Shown piece after piece: positions 16,750 through 24,349 of a stretch of 64,000 nucleotides of DNA. Under the pieces are notes generated by a model. The model worked only from the letters and a program-made list of their open reading frames with translations, searched no databases and was not told where the DNA came from. The translations under genes were made by a program, and so were the position numbers. Positions within the stretch are counted from its first letter, which is position 1. Each line of letters begins with the position of its first letter. This DNA comes from JAFGLZ01 sp964622545 (GTDB lineage: Bacteria; Planctomycetota; Phycisphaerae; UBA1845; JAFGLZ01). The DNA lies in assembly GCA_964622545.1 (NCBI GenBank), contig CAZUQM010000003.1:226727-290726 (forward strand), read 5' to 3'.

Positions 16750-17880
16750 TCAGGACTTGCCGAACGTGGCGAACGGGGCCGATCGCGAAATGGTCTCGGG
16801 ATCGTTGGCGAACTGCTGGGCCACCTCGGGGCGCACGCGTCCGCCCACGACCAGCCGCGTCAGGTACTCATCCAGCGTGATCATGCCGTCGCGGCGGCCC
16901 GTCTGCAGCGCGGTGTCGATGTTTTCGATCTTGCCGAAACGGATCGCGCTGCGCACGCCGGAGTTGACGCACAGCACCTCGAGGGCGAGCTGCCGGCGGT
17001 CGTACGGGTCGGCCGACGGCAAGAGGTGCTGGCTCAGCACGAACCGCAGGCTTAGCGCGAGCTGCGTGCGGACGTCGTCCTGCGCATCGTGCGGGAACAG
17101 GTCGGTCATGCGCGTGATGGCGCCCTTGGCGTCGCGAGTGTGGAGCGTGGCGAAGATCAGGTGACCCGTCTCGGCCGCGCTCAGGGCCATCTGCGCGGTC
17201 TCGCGGTCGCGGATCTCGCCCAGCAGGATAATGTTCGGGTCCTGTCGCAGCGCGCCGCGCAGGCCCTCGTAGAACGTATCCGTATCGACGCCCACCTCGC
17301 GTTGCGTGACCACGCTGCCGGGCGAGTGAGGGAAGACATACTCGATGGGCTCTTCGATGGTGACGATCCGGACGTTGCCCTCGACGTTGATCTTGTTCAC
17401 GAGGACGGCCAGCGTCGTGGTCTTACCCGAGCCGGCCACACCGGTGACGAGGATCAGCCCGTTACGCTGTTTGCAGATCCGCTCGGCCAGCTCAGGCGGA
17501 AATCGCGTCCAATCGAGCGACGGGATCTCCCCCGGGATCAGCCTGAAGCACGCCCCGAGCGCTCCTTGGGCCCAGAAGACGTTGCCGCGGAAGCGAGCGG
17601 ACTCGCCGTCGCGCTCGACCGAGGTCGAGAAGTCGGCCTCCTTCTGCTGCTCGCTCAGGACACGCTCGCGCAGGCGGGCCGGGATCAGGGTCGTGAGCAT
17701 GTCGCGCAGGCGGGCGGCGTCGATGCTGTCCTCGGCCGCAGGCTCGAGACGTCCGTGGATGCGGAGCATCGGCGGTCGGCCGGCGACCAGGTGCAGGTCG
17801 CTCGCCTCGCGATCGACCATGCCCCACAGCAGCTTGTCCATCTGGGCGTGCGTCGTGTCCGCGTTGTCGGGATCCGGCAA
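16750..17880 (-). CDS. pilT: Type IV pilus retraction ATPase (PilT family)
   Basis: 376 residues from a TTG start that is supported by GAGGAG six bases upstream; an ATG at 17841 has no ribosome-binding site. The PilT N-terminal domain is followed by Walker A Gly-Val-Ala-Gly-Ser-Gly-Lys-Thr-Thr near 147, the Asp box (Thr-Ile-Glu-Glu-Pro-Ile-Glu-Tyr), Walker B Leu-Leu-Gly-Glu-Ile-Arg-Asp and the His box Ala-Thr-Leu-His-Thr. PilT hexamers power pilus retraction for twitching motility at the inner membrane. Other pilus genes are not adjacent; a PilB/GspE-like ATPase and a prepilin-like gene lie elsewhere in the window. The longer frame to 18933 is antisense to the radical SAM gene. Confidence 0.9.
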   Translation of the reverse strand: MPDPDNADTTHAQMDKLLWGMVDREASDLHLVAGRPPMLRIHGRLEPAAEDSIDAARLRDMLTTLIPARLRERVLSEQQKEADFSTSVERDGESARFRGNVFWAQGALGACFRLIPGEIPSLDWTRFPPELAERICKQRNGLILVTGVAGSGKTTTLAVLVNKINVEGNVRIVTIEEPIEYVFPHSPGSVVTQREVGVDTDTFYEGLRGALRQDPNIILLGEIRDRETAQMALSAAETGHLIFATLHTRDAKGAITRMTDLFPHDAQDDVRTQLALSLRFVLSQHLLPSADPYDRRQLALEVLCVNSGVRSAIRFGKIENIDTALQTGRRDGMITLDEYLTRLVVGGRVRPEVAQQFANDPETISRSAPFATFGKS

Positions 17881-18087
17881 GATGGTCTCCTCATCGTGTC
17901 CGATCGGCGCAGAGCTCGCGCCGGCGATGACCCTCTGACGCGCCGTGTCTCGGTTTGGTACCCGCCGGCTCCGACGGGGTTGCAGTCGAACGAACGCCCA
18001 CCTGCGACTATCATACTGTATGAGGCGACCGCCTGCGCCGCCGGAGCTGCCCGCGGCGCAACGACCATGATGAGGAAAGGCTCGTCC

Positions 18088-19203
18088 ATGATGGGTCCAA
18101 CCGATGCCACGCCCGACATCCGTCTCGTATTCTGGGAGACGACCGCGGCCTGCAATCTCGCCTGCGTGCATTGCCGGCGGCTCGACGTGGCCACCGAGCT
18201 GAGCAAGGAAGACCTGACCACCGAGCAGGGCCTGCGGCTGATCGATCAGATCGCCGAGACCGGCCGGCCGATCCTCATCTTCTCCGGTGGCGAGCCGTTG
18301 ATGCGACCGGACCTCTTCGAGCTGGCCGAACGAGCGCGCCGTCACGAGCTGATCATGGCCCTGGCCACCAACGGCACGATGATCGATGCATCGCTGGCCG
18401 AGGACATCCGGGACGCCGGCTTCCACCGTGTGAGCATCTCCCTGGACGGTGCGGACGCCGCCACCCACGACGCCTTTCGAGGCCTGCCGGGATCGTTCGA
18501 TCAGGCCCTGTCCGGTCTGGGGCACTTGCGCGACGTCGGGGTGCCCACGCAGATCAATTGCACGATCGCACGTCACAATGCCGAGCAGCTCAGTGCGGTG
18601 TTGGACCTGGCCGAGACCGTCGGCGCGGTCGCGGCGCACTTCTTCCTGCTCGTGCCGGTGGGTTGTGGGGAGCAGATCGCCGAGGACCAGATGCTCTCGC
18701 CGGAAGAGACCGAGCAGCGCCTCGGCGAGCTGTACGAGCTGAGCGAGGTACGCGACCTCCAGATCAAGGCCACCTGCGCGCCCCACTACTACCGCATCGT
18801 GCGTCAGAGGGGCAAGGCAACCGGCGGGCATCCCGGGGGGCACGGAGGGGGCGGTCATCCCGGCGGCGGTCATCCGATGCACGCCATGACCAAGGGTTGC
18901 CTGGCCGGCACGGGCGTCTGCTTCGTCTCGCACAAGGGCGAGGTCTTTCCCTGCGGCTACTTGCCCATCGAGGCGGGCAACGTGCTCGACCAGCCGTTCG
19001 CCGAGATCTGGCGCGAGAGCGAGGTGTTCGGCCGGTTACGCGACCCGACCCTGCTGACGGGCAAGTGCGGTCGATGCCAGTTCAAGGGCGTCTGCGGCGG
19101 CTGTCGGGCGCGGGCGTTCTACGAGTTCGGCGACTACCTGGCCGAGGAGCCGTTCTGCGTCTACGAGCCGAAGCCGGCTGGGTCGGCGTCGCAGGACGGC
19201 TGA
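18088..19203 (+). CDS. Radical SAM/SPASM protein, AhbD-like
   Basis: 371 residues. The radical SAM cluster motif is Cys22-x3-Cys26-x2-Cys29, followed by Ser-Gly-Gly-Glu-Pro. The C-terminal half has the auxiliary-cluster cysteines: Lys-Gly-Cys-Leu-Ala-Gly-Thr-Gly-Val-Cys, Pro-Cys-Gly-Tyr, and a final Cys-x2-Cys-x5-Cys-x2-Cys-Arg-Ala-Arg. This layout and the Ala-Pro-His-Tyr-Tyr-Arg motif resemble AhbD, the Fe-coproporphyrin decarboxylase of the siroheme-dependent heme route, and its peptide-modifying relatives. An odd Gly/His-rich loop lies at about 245-267. The start at 18088 has AGGAAAGG seven bases upstream. No other heme genes are in the window, so function is tentative. Confidence 0.82.
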   Translation: MMGPTDATPDIRLVFWETTAACNLACVHCRRLDVATELSKEDLTTEQGLRLIDQIAETGRPILIFSGGEPLMRPDLFELAERARRHELIMALATNGTMIDASLAEDIRDAGFHRVSISLDGADAATHDAFRGLPGSFDQALSGLGHLRDVGVPTQINCTIARHNAEQLSAVLDLAETVGAVAAHFFLLVPVGCGEQIAEDQMLSPEETEQRLGELYELSEVRDLQIKATCAPHYYRIVRQRGKATGGHPGGHGGGGHPGGGHPMHAMTKGCLAGTGVCFVSHKGEVFPCGYLPIEAGNVLDQPFAEIWRESEVFGRLRDPTLLTGKCGRCQFKGVCGGCRARAFYEFGDYLAEEPFCVYEPKPAGSASQDG

Positions 19204-19228
19204 GCGGTCGCGCCCGCCCGGAACGGCT

Positions 19229-20260
19229 TCACACCGTCGCCTGAAGCGCCGTGATTGCGGCCACGTCGACGATGTCCTGCCAACTACATCCGCGTGACAG
19301 ATCGTTGCAGGGCTTATCGAGCCCCTGGAGGATCGGGCCCAGCGCGCGACACTTGCCCAGCCGCTGGGCCAGCTTGTAGGCGATGTTGCCCGAGTCGAGA
19401 TCGGGGAAGATCAGGGTGTTGGCGCGGCCTTTGACGGGGGACGTGGGCGCCTTCTTCTCGGCCACGCCGGGCACGACGGCCGTGTCGAGCTGCATCTCGC
19501 CGTCCACGCAGAGGTCGGGCACGCGCTGCCGGACGAGTTGGGTGGCGCGGATGACCTTGTCGGCTCGCGGGTGCCGCGCCGAGCCGTGGGTCGAGAAGCT
19601 CAGCATCCCCACGCGCGGCTCGGCCCCGAGCAGGGCGCGGCAGTTGTCGGCGGCTGCGATCGCGATGTCGGCCAACTCCTCCTCGTTCGGATCGGGCAGC
19701 ACGCCGCAGTCGGCGAAGATCATGCCGCCGTTCTCGCCGAACTCGACGTGCGGGCTGACGATCAAGAAGAAGCTGCTGGCGGTGCGAAAACCCTCGGCCA
19801 GTCCGACGCAGTGTTGTGCGGCGCTGATCATCTTGGCCGTGGAGGCGATGCTGCCGGCGACGAGGCCGTCACACACGCCGTACCGCACGAGATACGCACC
19901 GAAGAAGACGCGGTCGGTCACGATGCGACGAGCCATGCCGCCGGTGATCTCCTCATCCTTGCGGTGCTCCTGGTAGGCCGCGGCGAAGGCCTCGATCCGG
20001 TCGCTGGTCTTCGGGTCGATGATCTGGACGTCGTCGATGCCGACGCCTTCCTCCTTGGCCAGGGCGTGGACCTTGTCGGGGTTGCCGACGATCGTGACCC
20101 GGGCCAAGCCGCGATCCAGAATGCCCCGCGCGGCATGGACGGTTCGCGGGTCGGCACCCTCGGCCAGGCAGATGTTGCGGTGCGCCCGGGCGGCCCGTTC
20201 ACACAGTTGCTCGATCAGATCCGGATGCTGGTTGCTTGAGGGGTTGGTCGCGGCACACAT
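19229..20260 (-). CDS. pta: Phosphate acetyltransferase (phosphotransacetylase)
   Basis: 343 residues matching the short, single-domain Pta family that interconverts acetyl-CoA and acetyl phosphate. Visible family segments are Ala-Glu-Gly-Ala-Asp-Pro-Arg near the N-terminus, Gly-Leu-Val-Ala-Gly-Ser in the middle, Ser-Phe-Ser-Thr-His-Gly-Ser and, near the end, Phe-Pro-Asp-Leu-Asp-Ser-Gly-Asn-Ile-Ala-Tyr-Lys. The enzyme is cytoplasmic and supports acetate activation or overflow metabolism; no ackA is next to it. The ATG at 20260 gives a normal family length but its AGGAGG is 14 bases upstream; a TTG at 20335 is an alternative. It lies 25 bases from the convergent radical SAM gene. Confidence 0.92.
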   Translation of the reverse strand: MCAATNPSSNQHPDLIEQLCERAARAHRNICLAEGADPRTVHAARGILDRGLARVTIVGNPDKVHALAKEEGVGIDDVQIIDPKTSDRIEAFAAAYQEHRKDEEITGGMARRIVTDRVFFGAYLVRYGVCDGLVAGSIASTAKMISAAQHCVGLAEGFRTASSFFLIVSPHVEFGENGGMIFADCGVLPDPNEEELADIAIAAADNCRALLGAEPRVGMLSFSTHGSARHPRADKVIRATQLVRQRVPDLCVDGEMQLDTAVVPGVAEKKAPTSPVKGRANTLIFPDLDSGNIAYKLAQRLGKCRALGPILQGLDKPCNDLSRGCSWQDIVDVAAITALQATV

Positions 20261-20419
20261 GGTTGGATCGAAGGCCTCCTGCCGTGGGGTCGGTGAACGC
20301 GCTCCATCGGACGCTGTGGCCTGAGATTGTGGCAACTGGTCGGGTCGGATTCAAGGGCATGATGGGGTCAGAGCTACGGTTTCCCAAGGCCTTGAGGAAA
20401 GATCCCACGCTCGGCGCAT

Positions 20420-20476
20420 AAAAAGAGCAGAGAGCATGATCGGTCGGACCAAGAACTCCGCGCCGCTGCTCTCTGC
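20420..20476 (-). terminator. Intrinsic terminator after the zinc-ribbon gene
   Basis: On the minus strand GCAGAGAGCA (20476-20467) pairs perfectly with TGCTCTCTGC (20436-20427), followed by TCTTTTT (20426-20420). The 30-base loop is long. It ends the transcript of the small zinc-ribbon gene before pta. Confidence 0.78.
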
Positions 20477-20559
20477 CGATCCCGGTTCCCCACCGGTGAA
20501 ATCTCTCGACGGCCTCCAGATACATCGTCAAGAGAGCCGAACCCGTTGAGGATCGCTCT

Positions 20560-20757
20560 TCAACCCCTCACCGCGTACGTCCGCTTACCTCGTCGGTCGC
20601 CGTGAGCACAACGCGGACAAATCCGGTTACCCGGGCCCACGGAACTGAACTGCTTGCCACATACCAAGCAGTCACGCTGTTTGGCCAATGACGGCGATAG
20701 AGGGATAGGCTTACTCGTTCTCGAGCTGGTGGCCATGACAGTCGTGCGCTTGCCCAT
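20560..20757 (-). CDS. Small zinc-ribbon protein (about 65 aa)
   Basis: A short basic protein with one clear zinc site, Cys-x2-Cys-x13-Cys-x2-Cys, in its second half (Cys-Leu-Val-Cys and Cys-Pro-Arg-Cys), preceded by a Ser/Thr/Lys-rich arm. The ATG at 20757 is chosen; GTG 20769 and ATG 20736 are also in frame, and AAAGGG lies 11 bases upstream of 20757. A consensus promoter upstream and a strong terminator downstream show a stand-alone gene. Small proteins with this motif and a Gly-Pro-x-Asn-Arg spacer are common in planctomycetes; the role is unknown, with nucleic-acid binding the natural guess. Confidence 0.75.
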   Translation of the reverse strand: MGKRTTVMATSSRTSKPIPLSPSLAKQRDCLVCGKQFSSVGPGNRICPRCAHGDRRGKRTYAVRG

Positions 20758-20828
20758 ACGGCTGCACACCCTTTCGCCCCCCGCAGGGTTTCATGACCAG
20801 GGCGCCTTTACGCCATCTGCAATCGTTA

Positions 20829-20856
20829 ATTATACTCGCTTGCCCGCCAAAATCAA
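20829..20856 (-). promoter_or_regulatory. Consensus sigma-70 promoter of the zinc-ribbon gene
   Basis: Minus-strand TTGATT (20856-20851), 16-base spacer, TATAAT (20834-20829). It lies about 70 bases above the gene in an unusually AT-rich island of this GC-rich window. Confidence 0.75.
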
Positions 20857-20985
20857 CGGAAAAGGCGTGGTGCAGGCCTCGTGCGGGGCATCGCGTGCGT
20901 CCCGACCGCCGGCCGCACGGCGATCACCCCGCTCGAGCCAAAGCGCACCGTGACCTGCAGCCGACCGGTCGGCCGGACCGCGACC

Positions 20986-22098
20986 CTAGGCCAGACCGCG
21001 CAGAATCTCACAGCCCTTGACGATGTTCTCGTCGGTCGTGGCGAAGCTCAGCCGGAAGTGTGTGTCCCGCACGCTGAAGATCCCGCCCGGCACGACGAGG
21101 ACGTTCCGCTCGGCCGCGGCCTGGACGAACTCCGTCGCGTTGGCGTAGTTGACGGGCACTTTCGGAAAGGCATAGAACCCTCCGCCGGGCCGAACCAGCT
21201 CGTAATGGTCCTTTAGGCCGTCGTAGACCAGGTCGCGTTTGCGGGCGTAGTCGGCCGCGTGTTGGCCGATGTCAGTGTCCATCGCGATCAGGCCCGCGCG
21301 CTGGACCATACTGGGCGCGCACACGAACGTGTACTGCTGCGCCTTGATCATCTCCTGGATGACCTCGGTCGGTCCGGCCGCATAGCCCAGCCGCCACCCC
21401 GTCATGGCGTGACCCTTGCTGAAGCCACGCAGCAGAACGGTGCGGTCCGGGGCGAACGGCACGATGCTGGGGGTCGGCCCGTCGAAGCTCAGGTCGGTGT
21501 AGATCTCATCCGAGAGGATCAGCAGGTTGTGCTTGGCCGCCAGCTCGGCGCAGGCCCGCAGGTCGTCCTCGGTGTAGATTGTGCCCGTCGGGTTGCAGGG
21601 CGAATTGAGCAGGAGGATGCGGGTGCGGTCGGTCACCGCCGCCTCGATCTTGTCGATGGGCAAGCGGAAGTCGGGATAGCTCTCGACGGTTACCGGCTTG
21701 CCGCCGACCAGATGGATCACGTACTTGTACAGCATGAAGAACGGATCGGCGAAGATGACCTCGTCCCCGGGGTCGAGGCATGCGAACATGGCCAGTAGGA
21801 TGCCGCCCGACGTGCCGGAGGTGACCAGAATGTCGGGCTGCCAGTTGAACTGCTGGTTGAGCGACAGGGCGATCCGCTCGCGCAGCTCAGGGATGCCCTG
21901 GGTGACGGTGTAGCTGTTGCGGCCCTCCTGGATGGCCCGGATCGCCTCGGCCTTGCAGGGCTCCGGGACGTCGAAGTCGGGCTGGCCGATCGTCAAGCTG
22001 ATCGCATCGGGGTTGGCGACGGCCAGCTCGAACATCCGCCGCACGCCTGAGGCATCGATCAGGTCCATTCGCTTGGAGATGAAAGACTCGCCGGACAC
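20986..22098 (-). CDS. Class I/II pyridoxal-phosphate aminotransferase
   Basis: 370 residues of the aspartate/aromatic aminotransferase superfamily. The motifs are Thr-Ser-Gly-Thr-Ser-Gly-Gly near 95, Asn-Ser-Pro-Cys-Asn-Pro-Thr-Gly near 165, Ser-Asp-Glu-Ile-Tyr near 195, the PLP lysine in Gly-Phe-Ser-Lys-Gly-His-Ala-Met-Thr-Gly-Trp-Arg near 227, and the substrate-carboxylate Arg near the C-terminus (Phe-Arg-Leu-Ser-Phe). It is cytoplasmic and transfers amino groups between an amino acid and a 2-oxo acid; the amino-acid specificity is not readable. The start is GTG with AAGGTGAG just upstream. A terminator at 22137-22168 separates it from the small basic protein gene, so it has its own promoter. 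Confidence 0.9.
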   Translation of the reverse strand: MSGESFISKRMDLIDASGVRRMFELAVANPDAISLTIGQPDFDVPEPCKAEAIRAIQEGRNSYTVTQGIPELRERIALSLNQQFNWQPDILVTSGTSGGILLAMFACLDPGDEVIFADPFFMLYKYVIHLVGGKPVTVESYPDFRLPIDKIEAAVTDRTRILLLNSPCNPTGTIYTEDDLRACAELAAKHNLLILSDEIYTDLSFDGPTPSIVPFAPDRTVLLRGFSKGHAMTGWRLGYAAGPTEVIQEMIKAQQYTFVCAPSMVQRAGLIAMDTDIGQHAADYARKRDLVYDGLKDHYELVRPGGGFYAFPKVPVNYANATEFVQAAAERNVLVVPGGIFSVRDTHFRLSFATTDENIVKGCEILRGLA

Positions 22099-22136
22099 GT
22101 TCTCACCTTGTGTGCATGTTGGGACTCAAAGGGCAA

Positions 22137-22168
22137 AGAAAAGCCGCCGGACACCGCTGTCCGACGGC
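22137..22168 (-). terminator. Intrinsic terminator after the small basic protein gene
   Basis: Minus-strand GCCGTCGGACA (22168-22158) pairs with TGTCCGGCGGC (22153-22143) through 11 bases with one G-T pair and a four-base loop, then TTTTCT. This is a strong terminator 45 bases beyond the gene at 22213. Confidence 0.85.
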
Positions 22169-22212
22169 CGATAAGTATACCACCAGAACCCCGCCGGGCC
22201 GACCCTGGGCGA

Positions 22213-22458
22213 CTACGTCCCGCCCTCGTCGGTCGCCTCGCCGGCGGCGGGCGCCTCGGCCTTGTCCTCGTCCTTTTCCTTCTTCGGCTTGGAGTGCTGC
22301 TTGCCCTTGCGGTGGCTGACCTTGGGCAGGCCGAAGACGCTCTGGCCCTCTTCCCAGCGGTCTTCGTCGGCCAACAGATCGAGCCGTTCGGCCCGGGTCA
22401 GTACGTTACGATGCCGCTCCAATGCGTTCGTGCTCTTCAACGATCGATCCAACGACAT
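22213..22458 (-). CDS. Small basic protein, TIGR04137-like
   Basis: 81 residues. The first 55 match the pattern of the small basic protein family known from planctomycetes, verrucomicrobia and chlamydiae: Met-Ser-x-Asp-x-Ser-Leu-Lys, Arg-His-Arg-Asn-Val-Leu-Thr-Arg-Ala-Glu-Arg, and Ser-Val-Phe-Gly-Leu-Pro-Lys-Val. The remaining 25 residues are a Lys/Glu/Ala-rich tail. The family has been suggested to be linked to ribosomes or rRNA, but no function is established. It lies 30 bases downstream of the SPOR-like membrane protein gene on the same strand and is followed by a strong terminator, so it ends that transcript. I recognise the family from memory of its motif only. Confidence 0.78.
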   Translation of the reverse strand: MSLDRSLKSTNALERHRNVLTRAERLDLLADEDRWEEGQSVFGLPKVSHRKGKQHSKPKKEKDEDKAEAPAAGEATDEGGT

Positions 22459-22488
22459 GACGTCATGCTCCTGTTTGATGAAAGTGCC

Positions 22489-23568
22489 TCACCGCTGCAT
22501 CGGGTAGCAGTCTTGGAAGTCGTAGCCGCTGCCCTGCTTCCCGTAAAGCTTGCCGATGCGACGGATCTGCTGCCCAAACTGCTCCACGGCCTCTTTGCTG
22601 GCGTCGTCTCCCGCTTTGTAGCCCAATGTGCTCATCACCATATAGCTGCCGTCGGCAAGCGCCTCAACCGTCACCGGCGGCTGACCGTTGATCGGCGGGA
22701 GGTGCGCGTTGATGAAACGCTCGGCTTTCTTGGCTTCGGCCCGTCCGCTATTGCCGCTGAAATGCTGGATCACCAGATAGTTCCAGCCCTTCTGGCGGAT
22801 GGTCTTGCCCGAGGGCGCCGAGGCCGATGCCCCGGGTGCCGGTCCGGCCGAGGCGACCGTCTGCGTGGGCTCGCTTTGCTTGCCGTCCTGGCCGATCTCC
22901 TCGCTCACCAGGCTTGAGGTCTCGTCCAGGTCCAGTACGCTCGGATTGGGCCGAAGCTTCCGCGCCTGCGCGATGCTGCCGACGTGGTCCGCGATCAACT
23001 GCTCCCGGGCCTGGACCTCACCGGCTCGGATCCCGAACGCGTGGCCCCAGGCGTAGACGACCGCCATGACCACCACGAGGATGACGCACGTGCTGATCGT
23101 CCCGAGCGGCGTGAGCCTCACGCAAAGCTTGCCGTCCTCAAACCAGATCCGACTGTTCTCGGGGCCTCGCCAGCTCGGCAGCCACGTCCGGGTCGGAGCC
23201 TCGGACGATTCCTCCGAGGCCGGGGGCGGCTGCCACGATTCGTCGGCCTCGCCGACCGCTTCTTCTTCGGTAGCGCCGGGCTCTTCCATCGCCTCTTGAG
23301 CGGCATGGTGCGCCTGCACGGCTTGCTCGACGGCCGATACCATCCGATCGTATTCCTCCTCCGCCTCCTCCGAGTGCCTCTGGCCGTTGCCGCCGGAGCT
23401 GTGCTCTTCAGAGGCCGGTGCCTCGGGCGGTGCGAGATTGCGATCGACTTCGGCGGTCTCGCTCAGGCTCCGCCACCATCCGGGAATCTGCAAATGAGGG
23501 TTCTGACCCTCCGTTTGTGCCCGGTTGATAATCTCGAACAACGCAGGTGTTCGCTTTCCCTTAGCCAC
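22489..23568 (-). CDS. Single-pass membrane protein with SPOR-like C-terminal domain
   Basis: 359 residues from a GTG with AGAGG eight bases upstream; the frame to 23730 has no support. An N-terminal motif (Lys-Arg-Thr-Pro-Ala-Leu-Phe-Glu-Ile-Ile) is followed by an acidic Glu/Ser/Pro-rich cytoplasmic region, one transmembrane helix at about 150-172, and a C-terminal region beginning Trp-Asn-Tyr-Leu-Val-Ile-Gln-His-Phe. That region alternates strands and helices in the size and order of a SPOR (peptidoglycan-binding) domain. No exact family is recognised. It is divergent from the STAS/ATPase pair and upstream of the small basic protein gene. A role at the envelope is inferred from the topology. 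Confidence 0.72.
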   Translation of the reverse strand: MAKGKRTPALFEIINRAQTEGQNPHLQIPGWWRSLSETAEVDRNLAPPEAPASEEHSSGGNGQRHSEEAEEEYDRMVSAVEQAVQAHHAAQEAMEEPGATEEEAVGEADESWQPPPASEESSEAPTRTWLPSWRGPENSRIWFEDGKLCVRLTPLGTISTCVILVVVMAVVYAWGHAFGIRAGEVQAREQLIADHVGSIAQARKLRPNPSVLDLDETSSLVSEEIGQDGKQSEPTQTVASAGPAPGASASAPSGKTIRQKGWNYLVIQHFSGNSGRAEAKKAERFINAHLPPINGQPPVTVEALADGSYMVMSTLGYKAGDDASKEAVEQFGQQIRRIGKLYGKQGSGYDFQDCYPMQR

Positions 23569-23989
23569 GGCTTGCACCTCTTTGAAGCCAGGTTCAGGAC
23601 GAAGTAATCCCGCTCTTGTCAGACACCCCCGTTGCGACTTTCCCGCGCCAGCACAACACGTCCAGGATACCGAATCGGCCCGGCCAAATAAAGCGCGAAG
23701 CCTCCAAAGCCGTGCTCTATCGCCTTGCACGAGATCCGGCAGCGATCCTCAGGGCGGCCCCGTTCGACGTAGAGGCCCGCCCCGGACACTTCTGCGACGC
23801 CAGGCTGCCCGGCGGCGGGCAAGACCGGTCGGCGCCGCCCGTCCCCCGGCCAGGATACCCAGGCCGGACGTGGCGAGGCTTCGGGTGTCAAACTGTCGGA
23901 CGTCTTGGTGGCATCGCCCCTTACCGCACCTTGCCAAACCGAATGAGCCTGCTAAAGTGGCGGCGTGCCGTCTTCTGTGGGAGTGCGAT
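23569..23989. other. Divergent intergenic region, no feature identified
   Basis: 421 bases between the SPOR-like gene (minus) and the STAS gene (plus). It must hold promoters for both, but no convincing -35/-10 pair, hairpin or repeat was found. Its short open frames overlap each other on all frames and look random. Confidence 0.5.
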
Positions 23990-24346
23990 ATGGATCTGAG
24001 CCTTCGGTCGGAGCGAACGGATTCGGTTGTTCATGTCACGTGCAGCGGTGAGGTCCACGATCCGGGGCGCCATGCCGACGATCCCGAGCCCCTCGAATCG
24101 CTGATCGGGCCGGATGTCTTTGCCAAAAAGGTCGCTTTGGACCTCGAGCAGACCACCTTCATGAGCTCCAGCGGCATCAGTTGGTTGATCTCGTGCCACA
24201 ACGCGTTCCAGGAGCAGGGGGGGCGCTTGGTCGTCCATTCCGTGCCCCCCGTCGTCAAGCAGGTCTTCGACTTGCTGCGACTCGGCAAGCTCCTCAACAT
24301 CGCCGAAGACGCCGAGGCCGCCGAACGACTTGCCACGGAGGGTTGA
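23990..24346 (+). CDS. STAS-domain protein (anti-sigma-antagonist-like)
   Basis: 118 residues making one STAS domain. The Lys-Val-Ala-Leu-Asp-Leu strand is followed by Phe-Met-Ser-Ser-Ser-Gly-Ile-Ser-Trp-Leu, the position where antagonists such as SpoIIAA are phosphorylated, and then by the conserved helix and Gly-Gly-x-Leu-Val-Val strand. STAS proteins bind kinases or anti-sigma factors and pass on a phosphorylation signal. The ATG has GGGAG six bases upstream. The stop is three bases before the ATG of a PilB/GspE-like ATPase, so the two are co-transcribed and probably work together, which is an unusual pairing. No kinase or phosphatase gene is adjacent. Confidence 0.85.
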   Translation: MDLSLRSERTDSVVHVTCSGEVHDPGRHADDPEPLESLIGPDVFAKKVALDLEQTTFMSSSGISWLISCHNAFQEQGGRLVVHSVPPVVKQVFDLLRLGKLLNIAEDAEAAERLATEG

Positions 24347-24349
24347 ACC

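Noticed and set aside
17089..18087. N-terminal extension of the radical SAM frame
   Set aside because: It runs antisense through pilT and lacks a ribosome-binding site; the start at 18088 has AGGAAAGG and gives the normal cluster position.
18831..18885. GGT/GGGCAT repeat as a possible CRISPR or microsatellite
   Set aside because: It is the in-frame Gly/His loop of the radical SAM gene and has no spacer structure.
17881..18933. N-terminal extension of the pilT frame
   Set aside because: It is antisense to the radical SAM gene; the TTG at 17880 with GAGGAG is the better start.
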